64,000 nucleotides of DNA from Streptomyces collinus (lineage in GTDB: Bacteria; Actinomycetota; Actinomycetes; Streptomycetales; Streptomycetaceae), in assembly GCF_031348265.1 (NCBI RefSeq), contig NZ_CP133771.1:5208001-5272000 (forward strand), in the 5' to 3' direction. The position numbers were made by a program, and so were the translations under genes. This document shows, one piece after another, positions 1-8,141 of this stretch. The notes beneath the pieces were generated by a model that did not search any database, was not told where the DNA came from, and saw nothing but the letters and a program-made list of their open reading frames with translations. The stretch's first letter is position 1. Every line of letters starts with the position of its first letter.

Positions 1-232
1 GGGCTTCCGCGTCCCGCCGGGACAGGCGTACGCGGCGGTCGAGTCGCCCAAGGGCGAACTCGGGGTGCACGTCGTCTCCGACGGCGGCACCCGCCCCTAC
101 CGGGTCCACTTCCGGGACCCGTCCTTCACCAACCTTCAGGCCATGGCGGCGATGTGCGAGGGCGGCCAGGTCGCCGACGTCATCGTCGCCGTCGCGTCCA
201 TCGACCCCGTGATGGGAGGCGTCGACCGGTGA
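1..232 (+). CDS. nuoD: NADH-quinone oxidoreductase subunit NuoD, C-terminal fragment
   Basis: This is the last 76 codons of a gene that begins before the window, read in frame 2 and ending in TGA at 230-232. The visible protein contains the 49-kDa-subunit C-terminal pattern ESPKGELGVHVVSDG and RVHFRDPSFTNLQA and ends in IVAVASIDPVMGGVDR. In complex I this subunit lies beside the N2 cluster and helps form the quinone pocket. The stop overlaps the GTG start of nuoE by four bases, which implies translational coupling. Identity is secure from the motif and from the nuoE-N genes that follow. Confidence 0.93.
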   Translation, partial: GFRVPPGQAYAAVESPKGELGVHVVSDGGTRPYRVHFRDPSFTNLQAMAAMCEGGQVADVIVAVASIDPVMGGVDR

Positions 233-1089
233 CCACATCGTCTTCCGAGCGGGGCGTCAGCCTGGGCATGCCCCAACTGCCCGCACCCGCCTACCCGGAC
301 GACGTCCGGGCCCGTCTGGAGACGGACGCGCGCGAGGTCATCGCCCGCTACCCCGACTCCCGGTCCGCCCTGCTGCCGCTGCTGCACCTCGTGCAGGCGG
401 AGGAGGGGCACGTCACCCGCACCGGCATGCAGTTCTGCGCGGACGTGCTCGGCCTGACCACGGCCGAGGTCACCGCCGTCGCCACCTTCTACACCATGTA
501 CCGCCGCCGCCCGAGCGGTGACTACCAGGTGGGGGTGTGCACCAACACCCTGTGCGCCGTCATGGGCGGGGACGCGATCTTCGAGGAGCTCCAGGAGCAC
601 CTCGGCGTCGGCAACGGCGAGACCACCGGCGACGGCAAGGTCACCCTGGAGCACATCGAGTGCAACGCGGCCTGCGACTTCGCGCCGGTCGTGATGGTCA
701 ACTGGGAGTTCTTCGACAACCAGACCCCGGCCAGCGCCAAGAGCCTCGTCGACGACCTGCGCGCGGGACGGCCGGTCACGCCCACCCGCGGCGCGCGCAT
801 GTGCACCTTCAAGGAGACCGCCCGGGTCCTGGCCGGCTTCCCCGACGAGCGGGAGGGGGCCGTGGAGTCCGGGGGGAGCGCGGGACCCGCCTCCCTGATC
901 GGCCTGAAGCTCGCCAAGGGGGAGAGCGCTCCCGCGCGCGTGGTGCATCCACGCGGTGAGGCCGTCCGGACCGAGGCACCCCACGACCCGTCACCGACGG
1001 AGCACCTGAGCTCGCACGACGCGCCGCAGGACACATCGGCCTCCGACCCGGCCCACCCGGCCGGGCCCACCGCCGAGGAGGGGGAGTGA
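229..1089 (+). CDS. nuoE: NADH-quinone oxidoreductase subunit NuoE
   Basis: This 286-residue protein is the 24-kDa thioredoxin-fold [2Fe-2S] (N1a) subunit of the NADH-input module. The four cluster ligands are visible as C104 and C109 (VGVCTNTLCAV) and C145 and C149 (ECNAACDFAP). The GTG at 229 is chosen because it overlaps the nuoD stop as GTGA and places the family core after a short leader; the open frame upstream is only nuoD read out of frame. The last 90 or so residues after the conserved core are a low-complexity Ser/Ala/Pro/His-rich tail, longer than in enteric NuoE but common in actinomycetes. The stop overlaps the nuoF start. Confidence 0.95.
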   Translation: MTTSSSERGVSLGMPQLPAPAYPDDVRARLETDAREVIARYPDSRSALLPLLHLVQAEEGHVTRTGMQFCADVLGLTTAEVTAVATFYTMYRRRPSGDYQVGVCTNTLCAVMGGDAIFEELQEHLGVGNGETTGDGKVTLEHIECNAACDFAPVVMVNWEFFDNQTPASAKSLVDDLRAGRPVTPTRGARMCTFKETARVLAGFPDEREGAVESGGSAGPASLIGLKLAKGESAPARVVHPRGEAVRTEAPHDPSPTEHLSSHDAPQDTSASDPAHPAGPTAEEGE

Positions 1090-2435
1090 TGACCTTGGCA
1101 CCCGAGCTGAAAGACACGAGCCCCGAGAAGCTGCTCGCACCGGTGCTGTCGGCCTTCTGGGACGAGGACAAGTCCTGGACGCTGGACGTGTACCGGCGGC
1201 ACGAGGGGTACGAAGGGCTGCGCAAGGCGCTCGCCATGTCGCCGGACGACCTGATCGCGTACGTCAAGGACTCCGGTCTGCGCGGACGCGGCGGCGCGGG
1301 ATTCCCCACCGGGATGAAGTGGCAGTTCATTCCCCAGGGGGACGGAAAGCCGCACTATCTTGTTGTCAACGCCGACGAGTCGGAGCCCGGGACGTGCAAG
1401 GACATCCCGCTCCTCTTCGCGAACCCGCACAGCCTCATCGAGGGCATGATCATCGCGTGTTACGCCATCAGGTCGTCGCACGCCTTCATCTATCTGCGTG
1501 GTGAAGTGGTCCCCGTGCTGCGGCGGTTGCACTCCGCCGTACGCGAGGCGTACGAGGCCGGCTTCCTCGGCGAGAACATCCTGGACAGCGGACTCGACCT
1601 CGACATCACCGTGCACGCGGGCGCGGGCGCGTACATCTGCGGTGAGGAGACCGCACTGCTCGACTCGCTCGAAGGCCGCCGGGGCCAGCCGCGGCTTCGT
1701 CCCCCCTTCCCTGCCGTCGCGGGCCTCTATGCGTGCCCGACTGTGGTGAACAACGTCGAATCGATCGCGTCGGTTCCCGCGATCCTGCAGCGGGGCAAGG
1801 AATGGTTCCGGTCGATGGGGAGCGAGAAGTCGCCCGGCTTCACGCTCTACTCCCTCTCCGGCCATGTCGCCGGCCCCGGCCAGTACGAGGCGCCGCTCGG
1901 GATCACGCTCCGCCAGCTCCTCGACATGAGCGGCGGCATGCGCCCCGGGCACCGCCTCAAGTTCTGGACGCCGGGCGGCTCCTCGACCCCGATGTTCACC
2001 GACGAGCACCTCGACGTCCCCCTTGACTACGAAGGAGTGGGCGCCGCGGGTTCCATGCTCGGCACCAAAGCCCTCCAGTGCTTCGACGAGACGACCTGCG
2101 TGGTCCGTGCCGTCACCCGCTGGACGGAGTTCTACGCCCACGAGTCCTGCGGCAAGTGCACGCCCTGCCGCGAAGGGACCTACTGGCTCGTGCAGTTGCT
2201 GCGCGACATCGAGGCCGGCAAGGGACAGATGTCCGACCTCGACAAGCTGAACGACATCGCCGACAACATCAACGGCAAGTCCTTCTGCGCCCTCGGCGAC
2301 GGCGCCGCCTCGCCGATCTTCTCCTCGCTCAAGTACTTCCGCGAGGAGTACGAGCAGCACATCTCGGGCCGGGGCTGTCCCTTCGACCCGGCCAAGTCGA
2401 CGGCCTGGGCCGACCGCACGGAGGTGACCGCATGA
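1089..2435 (+). CDS. nuoF: NADH-quinone oxidoreductase subunit NuoF
   Basis: This 448-residue protein is the 51-kDa subunit that binds NADH and FMN and carries the N3 [4Fe-4S] cluster. The glycine-rich FMN/NADH motif GRGGAGFPTGMKW lies near residue 65, GAGAYICGEETALL near 180, and the cluster motif SCGKCTPCREGT near 355 with a further cysteine in FCALGDGA. ATG 1089 is preferred; an in-frame GTG at 1086 immediately before it would add one residue. A purine-rich GAGGAGGGGGAG stretch just upstream serves as ribosome-binding site. It overlaps nuoE by one base and nuoG by four. Confidence 0.95.
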   Translation: MTLAPELKDTSPEKLLAPVLSAFWDEDKSWTLDVYRRHEGYEGLRKALAMSPDDLIAYVKDSGLRGRGGAGFPTGMKWQFIPQGDGKPHYLVVNADESEPGTCKDIPLLFANPHSLIEGMIIACYAIRSSHAFIYLRGEVVPVLRRLHSAVREAYEAGFLGENILDSGLDLDITVHAGAGAYICGEETALLDSLEGRRGQPRLRPPFPAVAGLYACPTVVNNVESIASVPAILQRGKEWFRSMGSEKSPGFTLYSLSGHVAGPGQYEAPLGITLRQLLDMSGGMRPGHRLKFWTPGGSSTPMFTDEHLDVPLDYEGVGAAGSMLGTKALQCFDETTCVVRAVTRWTEFYAHESCGKCTPCREGTYWLVQLLRDIEAGKGQMSDLDKLNDIADNINGKSFCALGDGAASPIFSSLKYFREEYEQHISGRGCPFDPAKSTAWADRTEVTA

Positions 2436-4936
2436 CCGTGACCACCAGCTCTCCCTCAGGCGGGGGAGAGGCGGCGGTCCCGCCGGAGGACCTCGTGTCG
2501 CTGACGATCGACGGCGCGGAGATCAGCGTGCCCAAGGGCACCCTGGTCATCCGGGCCGCCGAGCAGCTCGGCATCGAGATCCCCCGGTTCTGCGACCACC
2601 CCCTGCTCGACCCGGCCGGCGCCTGCCGCCAGTGCATCGTCGAGGTCGAGGGCCAGCGCAAGCCGATGGCGTCCTGCACCATCACCTGCACCGACGGGAT
2701 GGTGGTGAAGACCCACCTCACCTCCCCGGTCGCGGAGAAGGCCCAGAAGGGTGTGATGGAGCTCCTGCTCATCAACCACCCGCTGGACTGCCCGGTCTGC
2801 GACAAGGGCGGCGAGTGCCCGCTGCAGAACCAGGCCATGTCGCACGGCGACGCCGACTCCCGTTTCGACGGCCGCAAGCGGACCTACGAGAAGCCCGTCC
2901 CGATCTCCACGCAGGTGCTGCTCGACCGCGAGCGGTGCGTGCTGTGCGCCCGCTGCACCCGGTTCTCCAACCAGGTCGCGGGCGACCCGATGATCGAGCT
3001 GATCGAGCGCGGCGCGCTCCAGCAGGTCGGCACCGGCGAGGGCGACCCCTTCGAGTCGTACTTCTCCGGCAACACCATCCAGATCTGCCCGGTCGGCGCG
3101 CTGACCTCGGCGGCGTACCGATTCCGCTCCCGCCCCTTCGACCTGGTCTCCTCCCCGTCGGTGTGCGAGCACTGCTCCGGCGGCTGCGCCACGCGCACCG
3201 ACCACCGGCGCGGCAAGGTCATGCGGCGGCTCGCGGCGAACGACCCCGAGGTCAACGAGGAGTGGATCTGCGACAAGGGGCGGTTCGGGTTCCGGTACGC
3301 GCAGCAGCGCGACCGGCTCGACACGCCGCTGGTGCGCAACGCCGAGGGCGAGCTGGAACCGGCCTCCTGGCCGGAGGCGCTGCAGATCGCGGCCCAGGGG
3401 CTGCTGGCCTCCCGGGGCCGCACCGGTGTCCTGACCGGCGGCCGCCTCACCGTCGAGGACGCCTACGCGTACAGCAAGTTCGCGCGCGTGGCCCTCGACA
3501 CCAACGACATCGACTTCCGCGCGCGGGTGCACAGCAGCGAGGAGGCCGACTTCCTCGCCGCCCAGATCGCCGGGCGCGGCCGGGACCTCGACGGCACGGG
3601 CGTCACGTACACCGCGCTGGAGAAGGCACCGGCCGTCCTGCTGGTCGGCTTCGAGGCGGAGGAGGAGGCGCCCGGCGTCTTCCTGCGGCTGCGCAAGGCC
3701 TGGCGTCAGCACGGGCAGAAGACCTTCTCCCTCGCCACGCACGCCACCCGCGGTCTGGAGAAGGCCGGCGGCACGCTGCTGCCGGCCGCCCCCGGCACCG
3801 AGACCGAGTGGCTGGACGCGCTCGCGAGCGGCGCCGGCCTGGAGGACGACGGTGCGCTCGCCGCCGAGGCGCTGCGCGCCGAGGGCGCGGTGATCGTCGT
3901 CGGCGAGCGGCTGGCCGCCGTGGCCGGCGGGCTCACCGCCGCAGCACGCACGGCCTCCGCGACCGGTGCCCGGCTGGTGTGGATCCCGCGCCGGGCCGGG
4001 GAACGCGGTGCGATCGAGGCGGGCGCGCTGCCGTCGCTGCTGCCGGGCGGGCGTCCGGCCACCGACCCGCGCGCGCGTGACGAGGTCGCCGCCGTCTGGG
4101 GCGTCGCCGGTCTCCCGCACCGCTACGGCCGTGACACCGGCCAGATCGTGGAGGCCGCGGCGACCGGAGAGCTCCAGGCCCTGCTGGTGGCGGGCGTGGA
4201 GATCGCCGATCTGCCCGACCCGGCACGCGCGCGTGCGGCGCTGGACGAGGTGGGCTTCCTGGTCTCGCTGGAGCTGCGGCCGAGCGAGATCAGCCGCAAG
4301 GCCGATGTCGTCCTGCCCGTGGCCGCGGTCGCCGAGAAGGCCGGCACCTTCCTCAACTGGGAAGGCCGCATCCGCTTCTTCGAGGCCGCGCTCAAGCCGG
4401 ACCAGATGACCCGCCGCTCCGCGCCCACCGACGCGCGCGTGCTGCAGATGCTGGCCGACGCCATGGACGTCCACCTCGGACTGCCGGATCTGCGCACCGT
4501 GCGCGGCGAGATCGACCGGCTCGGCGCCTGGGACGGCCCGCGGGCCGGTGAACCCCTGGAGACCGCGGCCGCCCTGCCGCGCCCGGCCGCCGGGGAAGCC
4601 GTCCTCGCGGGGCACCGGCTGCTGCTCGACCAGGGCGTCCTCCAGCAGGGCGACGAGGCGCTCGCCGGGACCCGGCACGCCGCACGCGCGCGCGTGTCGG
4701 CCCCGACGGCCGCCGAGGCGGGCGTCAAGGACGGCGACCTGCTCGCGGTGACCGGCCCCCAGGGGGTCGTGGAACTTCCGCTCCACATCAGTGACATGCC
4801 CGACCGGGTGGTGTGGCTGCCGCTCAACTCCACCGGCGGCGGCGTCGCCTCCGACACCGGGGCGCGGCCCGGCTCCCTCGTCCGCATCGGACCGGCGACG
4901 CTCGCCGCCGAGGCCACCAAGGAGGTGGAGGCATGA
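2432..4936 (+). CDS. nuoG: NADH-quinone oxidoreductase subunit NuoG
   Basis: This 834-residue protein is the 75-kDa subunit that passes electrons from NuoE/F toward NuoI. The N-terminal domain shows the [2Fe-2S] ligands (FCDHPLLDPAGACRQC), the HPLDCPVCDKGGEC motif and the CVLCARCTRF [4Fe-4S] motif. A CEHCSGGCAT motif with a later cysteine (WICDKGRF) is the extra N7-type cluster found only in some bacterial NuoG proteins. The rest is a molybdopterin-oxidoreductase-like fold without an evident metal cofactor role. ATG 2432 overlaps the nuoF stop as ATGA. The stop overlaps the first of two candidate nuoH starts. Confidence 0.95.
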   Translation: MTVTTSSPSGGGEAAVPPEDLVSLTIDGAEISVPKGTLVIRAAEQLGIEIPRFCDHPLLDPAGACRQCIVEVEGQRKPMASCTITCTDGMVVKTHLTSPVAEKAQKGVMELLLINHPLDCPVCDKGGECPLQNQAMSHGDADSRFDGRKRTYEKPVPISTQVLLDRERCVLCARCTRFSNQVAGDPMIELIERGALQQVGTGEGDPFESYFSGNTIQICPVGALTSAAYRFRSRPFDLVSSPSVCEHCSGGCATRTDHRRGKVMRRLAANDPEVNEEWICDKGRFGFRYAQQRDRLDTPLVRNAEGELEPASWPEALQIAAQGLLASRGRTGVLTGGRLTVEDAYAYSKFARVALDTNDIDFRARVHSSEEADFLAAQIAGRGRDLDGTGVTYTALEKAPAVLLVGFEAEEEAPGVFLRLRKAWRQHGQKTFSLATHATRGLEKAGGTLLPAAPGTETEWLDALASGAGLEDDGALAAEALRAEGAVIVVGERLAAVAGGLTAAARTASATGARLVWIPRRAGERGAIEAGALPSLLPGGRPATDPRARDEVAAVWGVAGLPHRYGRDTGQIVEAAATGELQALLVAGVEIADLPDPARARAALDEVGFLVSLELRPSEISRKADVVLPVAAVAEKAGTFLNWEGRIRFFEAALKPDQMTRRSAPTDARVLQMLADAMDVHLGLPDLRTVRGEIDRLGAWDGPRAGEPLETAAALPRPAAGEAVLAGHRLLLDQGVLQQGDEALAGTRHAARARVSAPTAAEAGVKDGDLLAVTGPQGVVELPLHISDMPDRVVWLPLNSTGGGVASDTGARPGSLVRIGPATLAAEATKEVEA

Positions 4937-4964
4937 GCCCCCAAGGAGGCGGCGGCATGAGCCC
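4917..4964 (+). repeat. Tandem 24-bp duplication carrying ribosome-binding site and nuoH start
   Basis: Bases 4917-4940 and 4941-4964 match at 22 of 24 positions. Each copy holds an AAGGAGG ribosome-binding site, a seven-base spacer and ATGAGCCC. The unit is eight codons, so both ATGs are in frame. Either copy can start nuoH. Confidence 0.9.
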
Positions 4965-6333
4965 GTTCCTCGCCGCTGAAGACCTCTCGATGTTCGGCAC
5001 CGACCCCTGGTGGCTGGTCGTCATCAAGGCGGTCTTCTGCTTCGCCTTCCTGATGGTGACCGTGCTGGTCTCCATCGTCATGGAGCGCAAGGTCGTGGCC
5101 TGGATGCAGCTGCGCATCGGCCCCAACCGGCACGGTCCCTGGGGCATGCTCCAGTCGCTCGCCGACGGCATCAAGCTGATGCTGAAGGAGGACGTGATCG
5201 TCAAGCGCGCGGACAAGGTGGTGTACGTCCTCGCGCCGGTGATCGCGGCGATCCCGGCCTTCATGGCGATCGCGGTGATCCCCTTCGGCCCGGCCGGCAA
5301 CGAGATCTCGATCTTCGGCCAGCGCACCACGATGCAGCTCACCGACCTGCCGATCGCGATGCTCTACATCCTCGCGGTCGCCTCGGTCGGCATCTACGGC
5401 ATCGTCCTGGCGGGCTGGAGCTCCGGCTCGACCTACCCGCTGCTGGGCGGTCTGCGCTCCTGCGCGCAGATGATCTCCTACGAGATCGCGATGGGCGCCG
5501 CCTTCGCCTCCGTCTTCCTCTACTCGGGGTCGATGTCGACCTCGACGATCGTCGAACAGCAGGCCGACCGCTGGTACATCGTGCTGCTGCCGGTCTCCTT
5601 CATCATCTACATCGTCACGATGGTCGGCGAGACCAACCGCGCCCCCTTCGACATGCCGGAGTCCGAGGGCGACCTGGTCGGCGGCTTCAACACCGAGTAC
5701 TCGTCGATCAAGTTCGCGATGTTCATGCTCGCCGAGTACGTCAACATGGTGACCGTCTCGGCCGTCGCCACCACGCTGTTCCTCGGCGGCTGGCGGGCCC
5801 CCTGGCCCGTCAGCACCTTCTGGGAGGGCGCCAACCACGGCTGGTGGCCGCTGCTGTGGTTCACGGTCAAGGTCCAGCTGCTGCTGTTCATGTTCATCTG
5901 GATCCGCGGCACCCTCCCGCGCGTCCGCTACGACCAGCTGATGAAGCTCGGCTGGAAGGTCCTCATCCCGGTCTCGCTGGTGTGGCTGATGCTCGTCGCG
6001 AGCGTGCGGGCCTTCCGGAACGAGGGCTACGACTTCGCCGACATCGCCCTGTACGTGGGCGGCGGCGTCCTCGCCCTGCTGCTGCTCTCCTTCGTCGCCG
6101 ACATGTTCCGCGAGAAGGCCAAGAAGGCCGAAGAGCCGGCCGAGACCCCGGCCGCCTTCGACCCGATGGCGGGCGGATTCCCCGTACCGCCGCTGCCCGG
6201 ACAGGAACTACCGCCGGTCCCGCGCCGCCGCTCGCGCCGTGAGCGGGAGCTGATTGTCAGTGGTGGGACCGATACTCAGAGTGACGGATCTCTGGGCGGA
6301 ACTACGGATGGAAAGGAGGCGTCCGATGGCTGA
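4933..6333 (+). CDS. nuoH: NADH-quinone oxidoreductase subunit NuoH
   Basis: NuoH is the membrane subunit that links the peripheral arm to the membrane arm and helps form the quinone channel. The protein shows the ERKVVAWMQLRIGPNRHGP motif on the first cytoplasmic loop, GETNRAPFDMPESEGDLVGG in the middle, and about eight hydrophobic segments. A charged C-terminal extension (EKAKKAEEPAETPA onward) is typical of actinobacterial NuoH. Two equally good starts exist because of a 24-bp duplication: ATG 4933 (466 residues, coupled to the nuoG stop) and ATG 4957 (458 residues). The first is given because it keeps the ATGA overlap seen throughout the operon. Confidence 0.94.
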   Translation: MSPQGGGGMSPFLAAEDLSMFGTDPWWLVVIKAVFCFAFLMVTVLVSIVMERKVVAWMQLRIGPNRHGPWGMLQSLADGIKLMLKEDVIVKRADKVVYVLAPVIAAIPAFMAIAVIPFGPAGNEISIFGQRTTMQLTDLPIAMLYILAVASVGIYGIVLAGWSSGSTYPLLGGLRSCAQMISYEIAMGAAFASVFLYSGSMSTSTIVEQQADRWYIVLLPVSFIIYIVTMVGETNRAPFDMPESEGDLVGGFNTEYSSIKFAMFMLAEYVNMVTVSAVATTLFLGGWRAPWPVSTFWEGANHGWWPLLWFTVKVQLLLFMFIWIRGTLPRVRYDQLMKLGWKVLIPVSLVWLMLVASVRAFRNEGYDFADIALYVGGGVLALLLLSFVADMFREKAKKAEEPAETPAAFDPMAGGFPVPPLPGQELPPVPRRRSRRERELIVSGGTDTQSDGSLGGTTDGKEASDG

Positions 6334-6991
6334 GGAACTCGAGCGTTCGAAGGCTGAGGAACCCAAGGACACCAAGCCCGGTTTCCAGAACCCCGTGGCC
6401 GGCTTCGGCGTGACCTTCAAGGCCATGTTCAAGAAGCGGCTGACCGAGCAGTACCCGGAGCAGCAGAAGACCACGGCTCCGCGCTTCCATGGACGGCACC
6501 AGCTCAACCGCCATCCGGACGGCCTGGAGAAGTGCGTCGGCTGTGAACTGTGCGCCTGGGCCTGCCCCGCCGACGCGATCTACGTGGAGGGCGCGGACAA
6601 CACCGACGAGGAGCGCTACTCGCCGGGCGAGCGGTACGGCCGCGTCTACCAGATCAACTACGCCCGCTGCATCCTGTGCGGCCTGTGCATCGAGGCCTGC
6701 CCCACGCGAGCGCTCACGATGACCAACGAGTTCGAGCTGGCCGACTCCAGCCGGGCCAACCTCATCTACACCAAGGAGCAGCTGCTCGCCGGTCTGGAGG
6801 AGGGCATGGTCGACTCGCCCCACGCCATCTACCCCGGCACGGACGAACAGGACTACTACCGGGGCCTGGTGACGGAAGCGGCGCCCGGCACCGAGCAGCA
6901 GGTCGCCCACTCCAAGGGCGAGGTCGTGCAGGAGGCCGACTCGACCTTCGGCGGGACGGAACCGGCGTCGGGGAAGGTGACCGGCCGATGA
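6326..6991 (+). CDS. nuoI: NADH-quinone oxidoreductase subunit NuoI
   Basis: This 221-residue ferredoxin-like subunit carries clusters N6a and N6b and passes electrons to NuoB. Two complete motifs are visible, CVGCELCAWACP and CILCGLCIEACP, separated by about 40 residues. ATG 6326 is preceded at six bases by AAAGGAGG, and it overlaps the 3' end of nuoH by eight bases; longer in-frame starts would only read nuoH sequence. The last 60 residues form a hydrophilic, acidic tail beyond the ferredoxin core. Confidence 0.95.
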   Translation: MAEELERSKAEEPKDTKPGFQNPVAGFGVTFKAMFKKRLTEQYPEQQKTTAPRFHGRHQLNRHPDGLEKCVGCELCAWACPADAIYVEGADNTDEERYSPGERYGRVYQINYARCILCGLCIEACPTRALTMTNEFELADSSRANLIYTKEQLLAGLEEGMVDSPHAIYPGTDEQDYYRGLVTEAAPGTEQQVAHSKGEVVQEADSTFGGTEPASGKVTGR

Positions 6992-7830
6992 CCACCCAGC
7001 TCGCCGCCTACTCCACCTCCACCGCGGAGGCGGTCCAGTTCTGGATCCTCGGCACCGTCGCGGTCATCGGCGCCCTGTGCACCATCCTCATGAAGCGGGC
7101 CGTGCACAGCGCGCTCTGCCTCGCCGGGACCATGATCATCCTGGCGGTGTTCTACCTCGCCAACGGCGCCTACTTCCTGGGCGTCGTCCAGATCATCGTC
7201 TACACCGGCGCGATCATGATGCTGTTCCTGTTCGTGGTGATGCTCGTCGGCGTCACCGCGGCGGACTCCCTGAAGGAGACCATCAAGGGCCAGCGCTGGC
7301 TGGCCGCGCTGTGCGGGCTCGGCTTCGGCGTCCTGCTGGTCGCCGGGATCGGCAACGCGTCCCTGACGGAGTTCAACGGCATCGGCCAGGCGAACGCCGG
7401 GGGCAACGTGGAGGGCCTCGCCGCCCTCCTCTTCACCAAGTACGTCTTCGCGTTCGAGATCACCGGCGCCCTGCTCATCACGGCCGCCGTCGGCGCCATG
7501 GTGCTCACCCACCGCGAGCGCACCGAGCGGGCCAAGACGCAGCGGGAGCTCGCCGAGGAGCGCGTGCGCGAGGGCAAGCAGTTGCCGCCGCTGCCGGCGC
7601 CCGGTGTCTACGCCCGGCACAACGCGGTCGACATCGCGGGCCTGCTGCCCGACGGCACCCCGTCCGACCTCACCGTCAGCAAGACCCTGCGCGAGCGCGG
7701 CCAGATCCGCGACGTGTCGCAGGAGGCGCTCAACGACCTCAAGGCCCTGGAGCAGCGGTCCGAGGAGCGTCTGGAGCGCAGGGCGGTCGGGCCGGCGAAG
7801 TTCCAGCGGTCCGAGGAGGCGTCGAAGTGA
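6988..7830 (+). CDS. nuoJ: NADH-quinone oxidoreductase subunit NuoJ
   Basis: This 280-residue membrane subunit has five hydrophobic helices in its first 170 residues, including the conserved third-helix segment VVQIIVYTGAIMMLFLFVVM, whose pi-bulge region is important for proton-pump coupling in characterised homologues. After helix five (ALLITAAVGAMVLTHRE) comes a hydrophilic tail of roughly 110 residues rich in Glu and Arg, absent from short enteric NuoJ. ATG 6988 overlaps the nuoI stop as ATGA and the stop overlaps the nuoK start as GTGA. Confidence 0.94.
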   Translation: MTTQLAAYSTSTAEAVQFWILGTVAVIGALCTILMKRAVHSALCLAGTMIILAVFYLANGAYFLGVVQIIVYTGAIMMLFLFVVMLVGVTAADSLKETIKGQRWLAALCGLGFGVLLVAGIGNASLTEFNGIGQANAGGNVEGLAALLFTKYVFAFEITGALLITAAVGAMVLTHRERTERAKTQRELAEERVREGKQLPPLPAPGVYARHNAVDIAGLLPDGTPSDLTVSKTLRERGQIRDVSQEALNDLKALEQRSEERLERRAVGPAKFQRSEEASK

Positions 7831-8126
7831 ACCCGGTCAACTACCTGTACCTCGCGGCCCTGTTGTTCACGATCGGCGCCACCGGCGTGCTGATCAGGCG
7901 CAACGCGATCATCGTGTTCATGTGCATCGAGCTGATGCTCAACGCCTGCAACCTCGCGTTCGTCGCCTTCTCCCGGATGCACGGCAACCTCGACGGCCAG
8001 ATCATCGCCTTCTTCACGATGGTCGTCGCCGCCGCCGAGGTCGTGGTCGGACTCGCGATCATCGTGTCCCTGTTCCGTGCCCGCCACTCGGCCTCGGTCG
8101 ACGACGCCAGCCTGATGAAGCTGTAA
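7827..8126 (+). CDS. nuoK: NADH-quinone oxidoreductase subunit NuoK
   Basis: This 99-residue protein has three membrane helices, the usual length for NuoK. The conserved glutamates needed for proton translocation are visible in MCIELMLNA (helix 2) and in AAAEVVVGLA (helix 3). GTG 7827 overlaps the nuoJ stop. Only 15 bases separate its stop from the nuoL start, so it is inside the operon. Confidence 0.95.
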   Translation: MNPVNYLYLAALLFTIGATGVLIRRNAIIVFMCIELMLNACNLAFVAFSRMHGNLDGQIIAFFTMVVAAAEVVVGLAIIVSLFRARHSASVDDASLMKL

Positions 8127-8141
8127 GGGGTCGGAAGAATC

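Noticed and set aside
522..2360. Minus-strand open frame opposite nuoE-nuoF
   Set aside because: Shadow frame; nuoE and nuoF motifs on the plus strand are complete.
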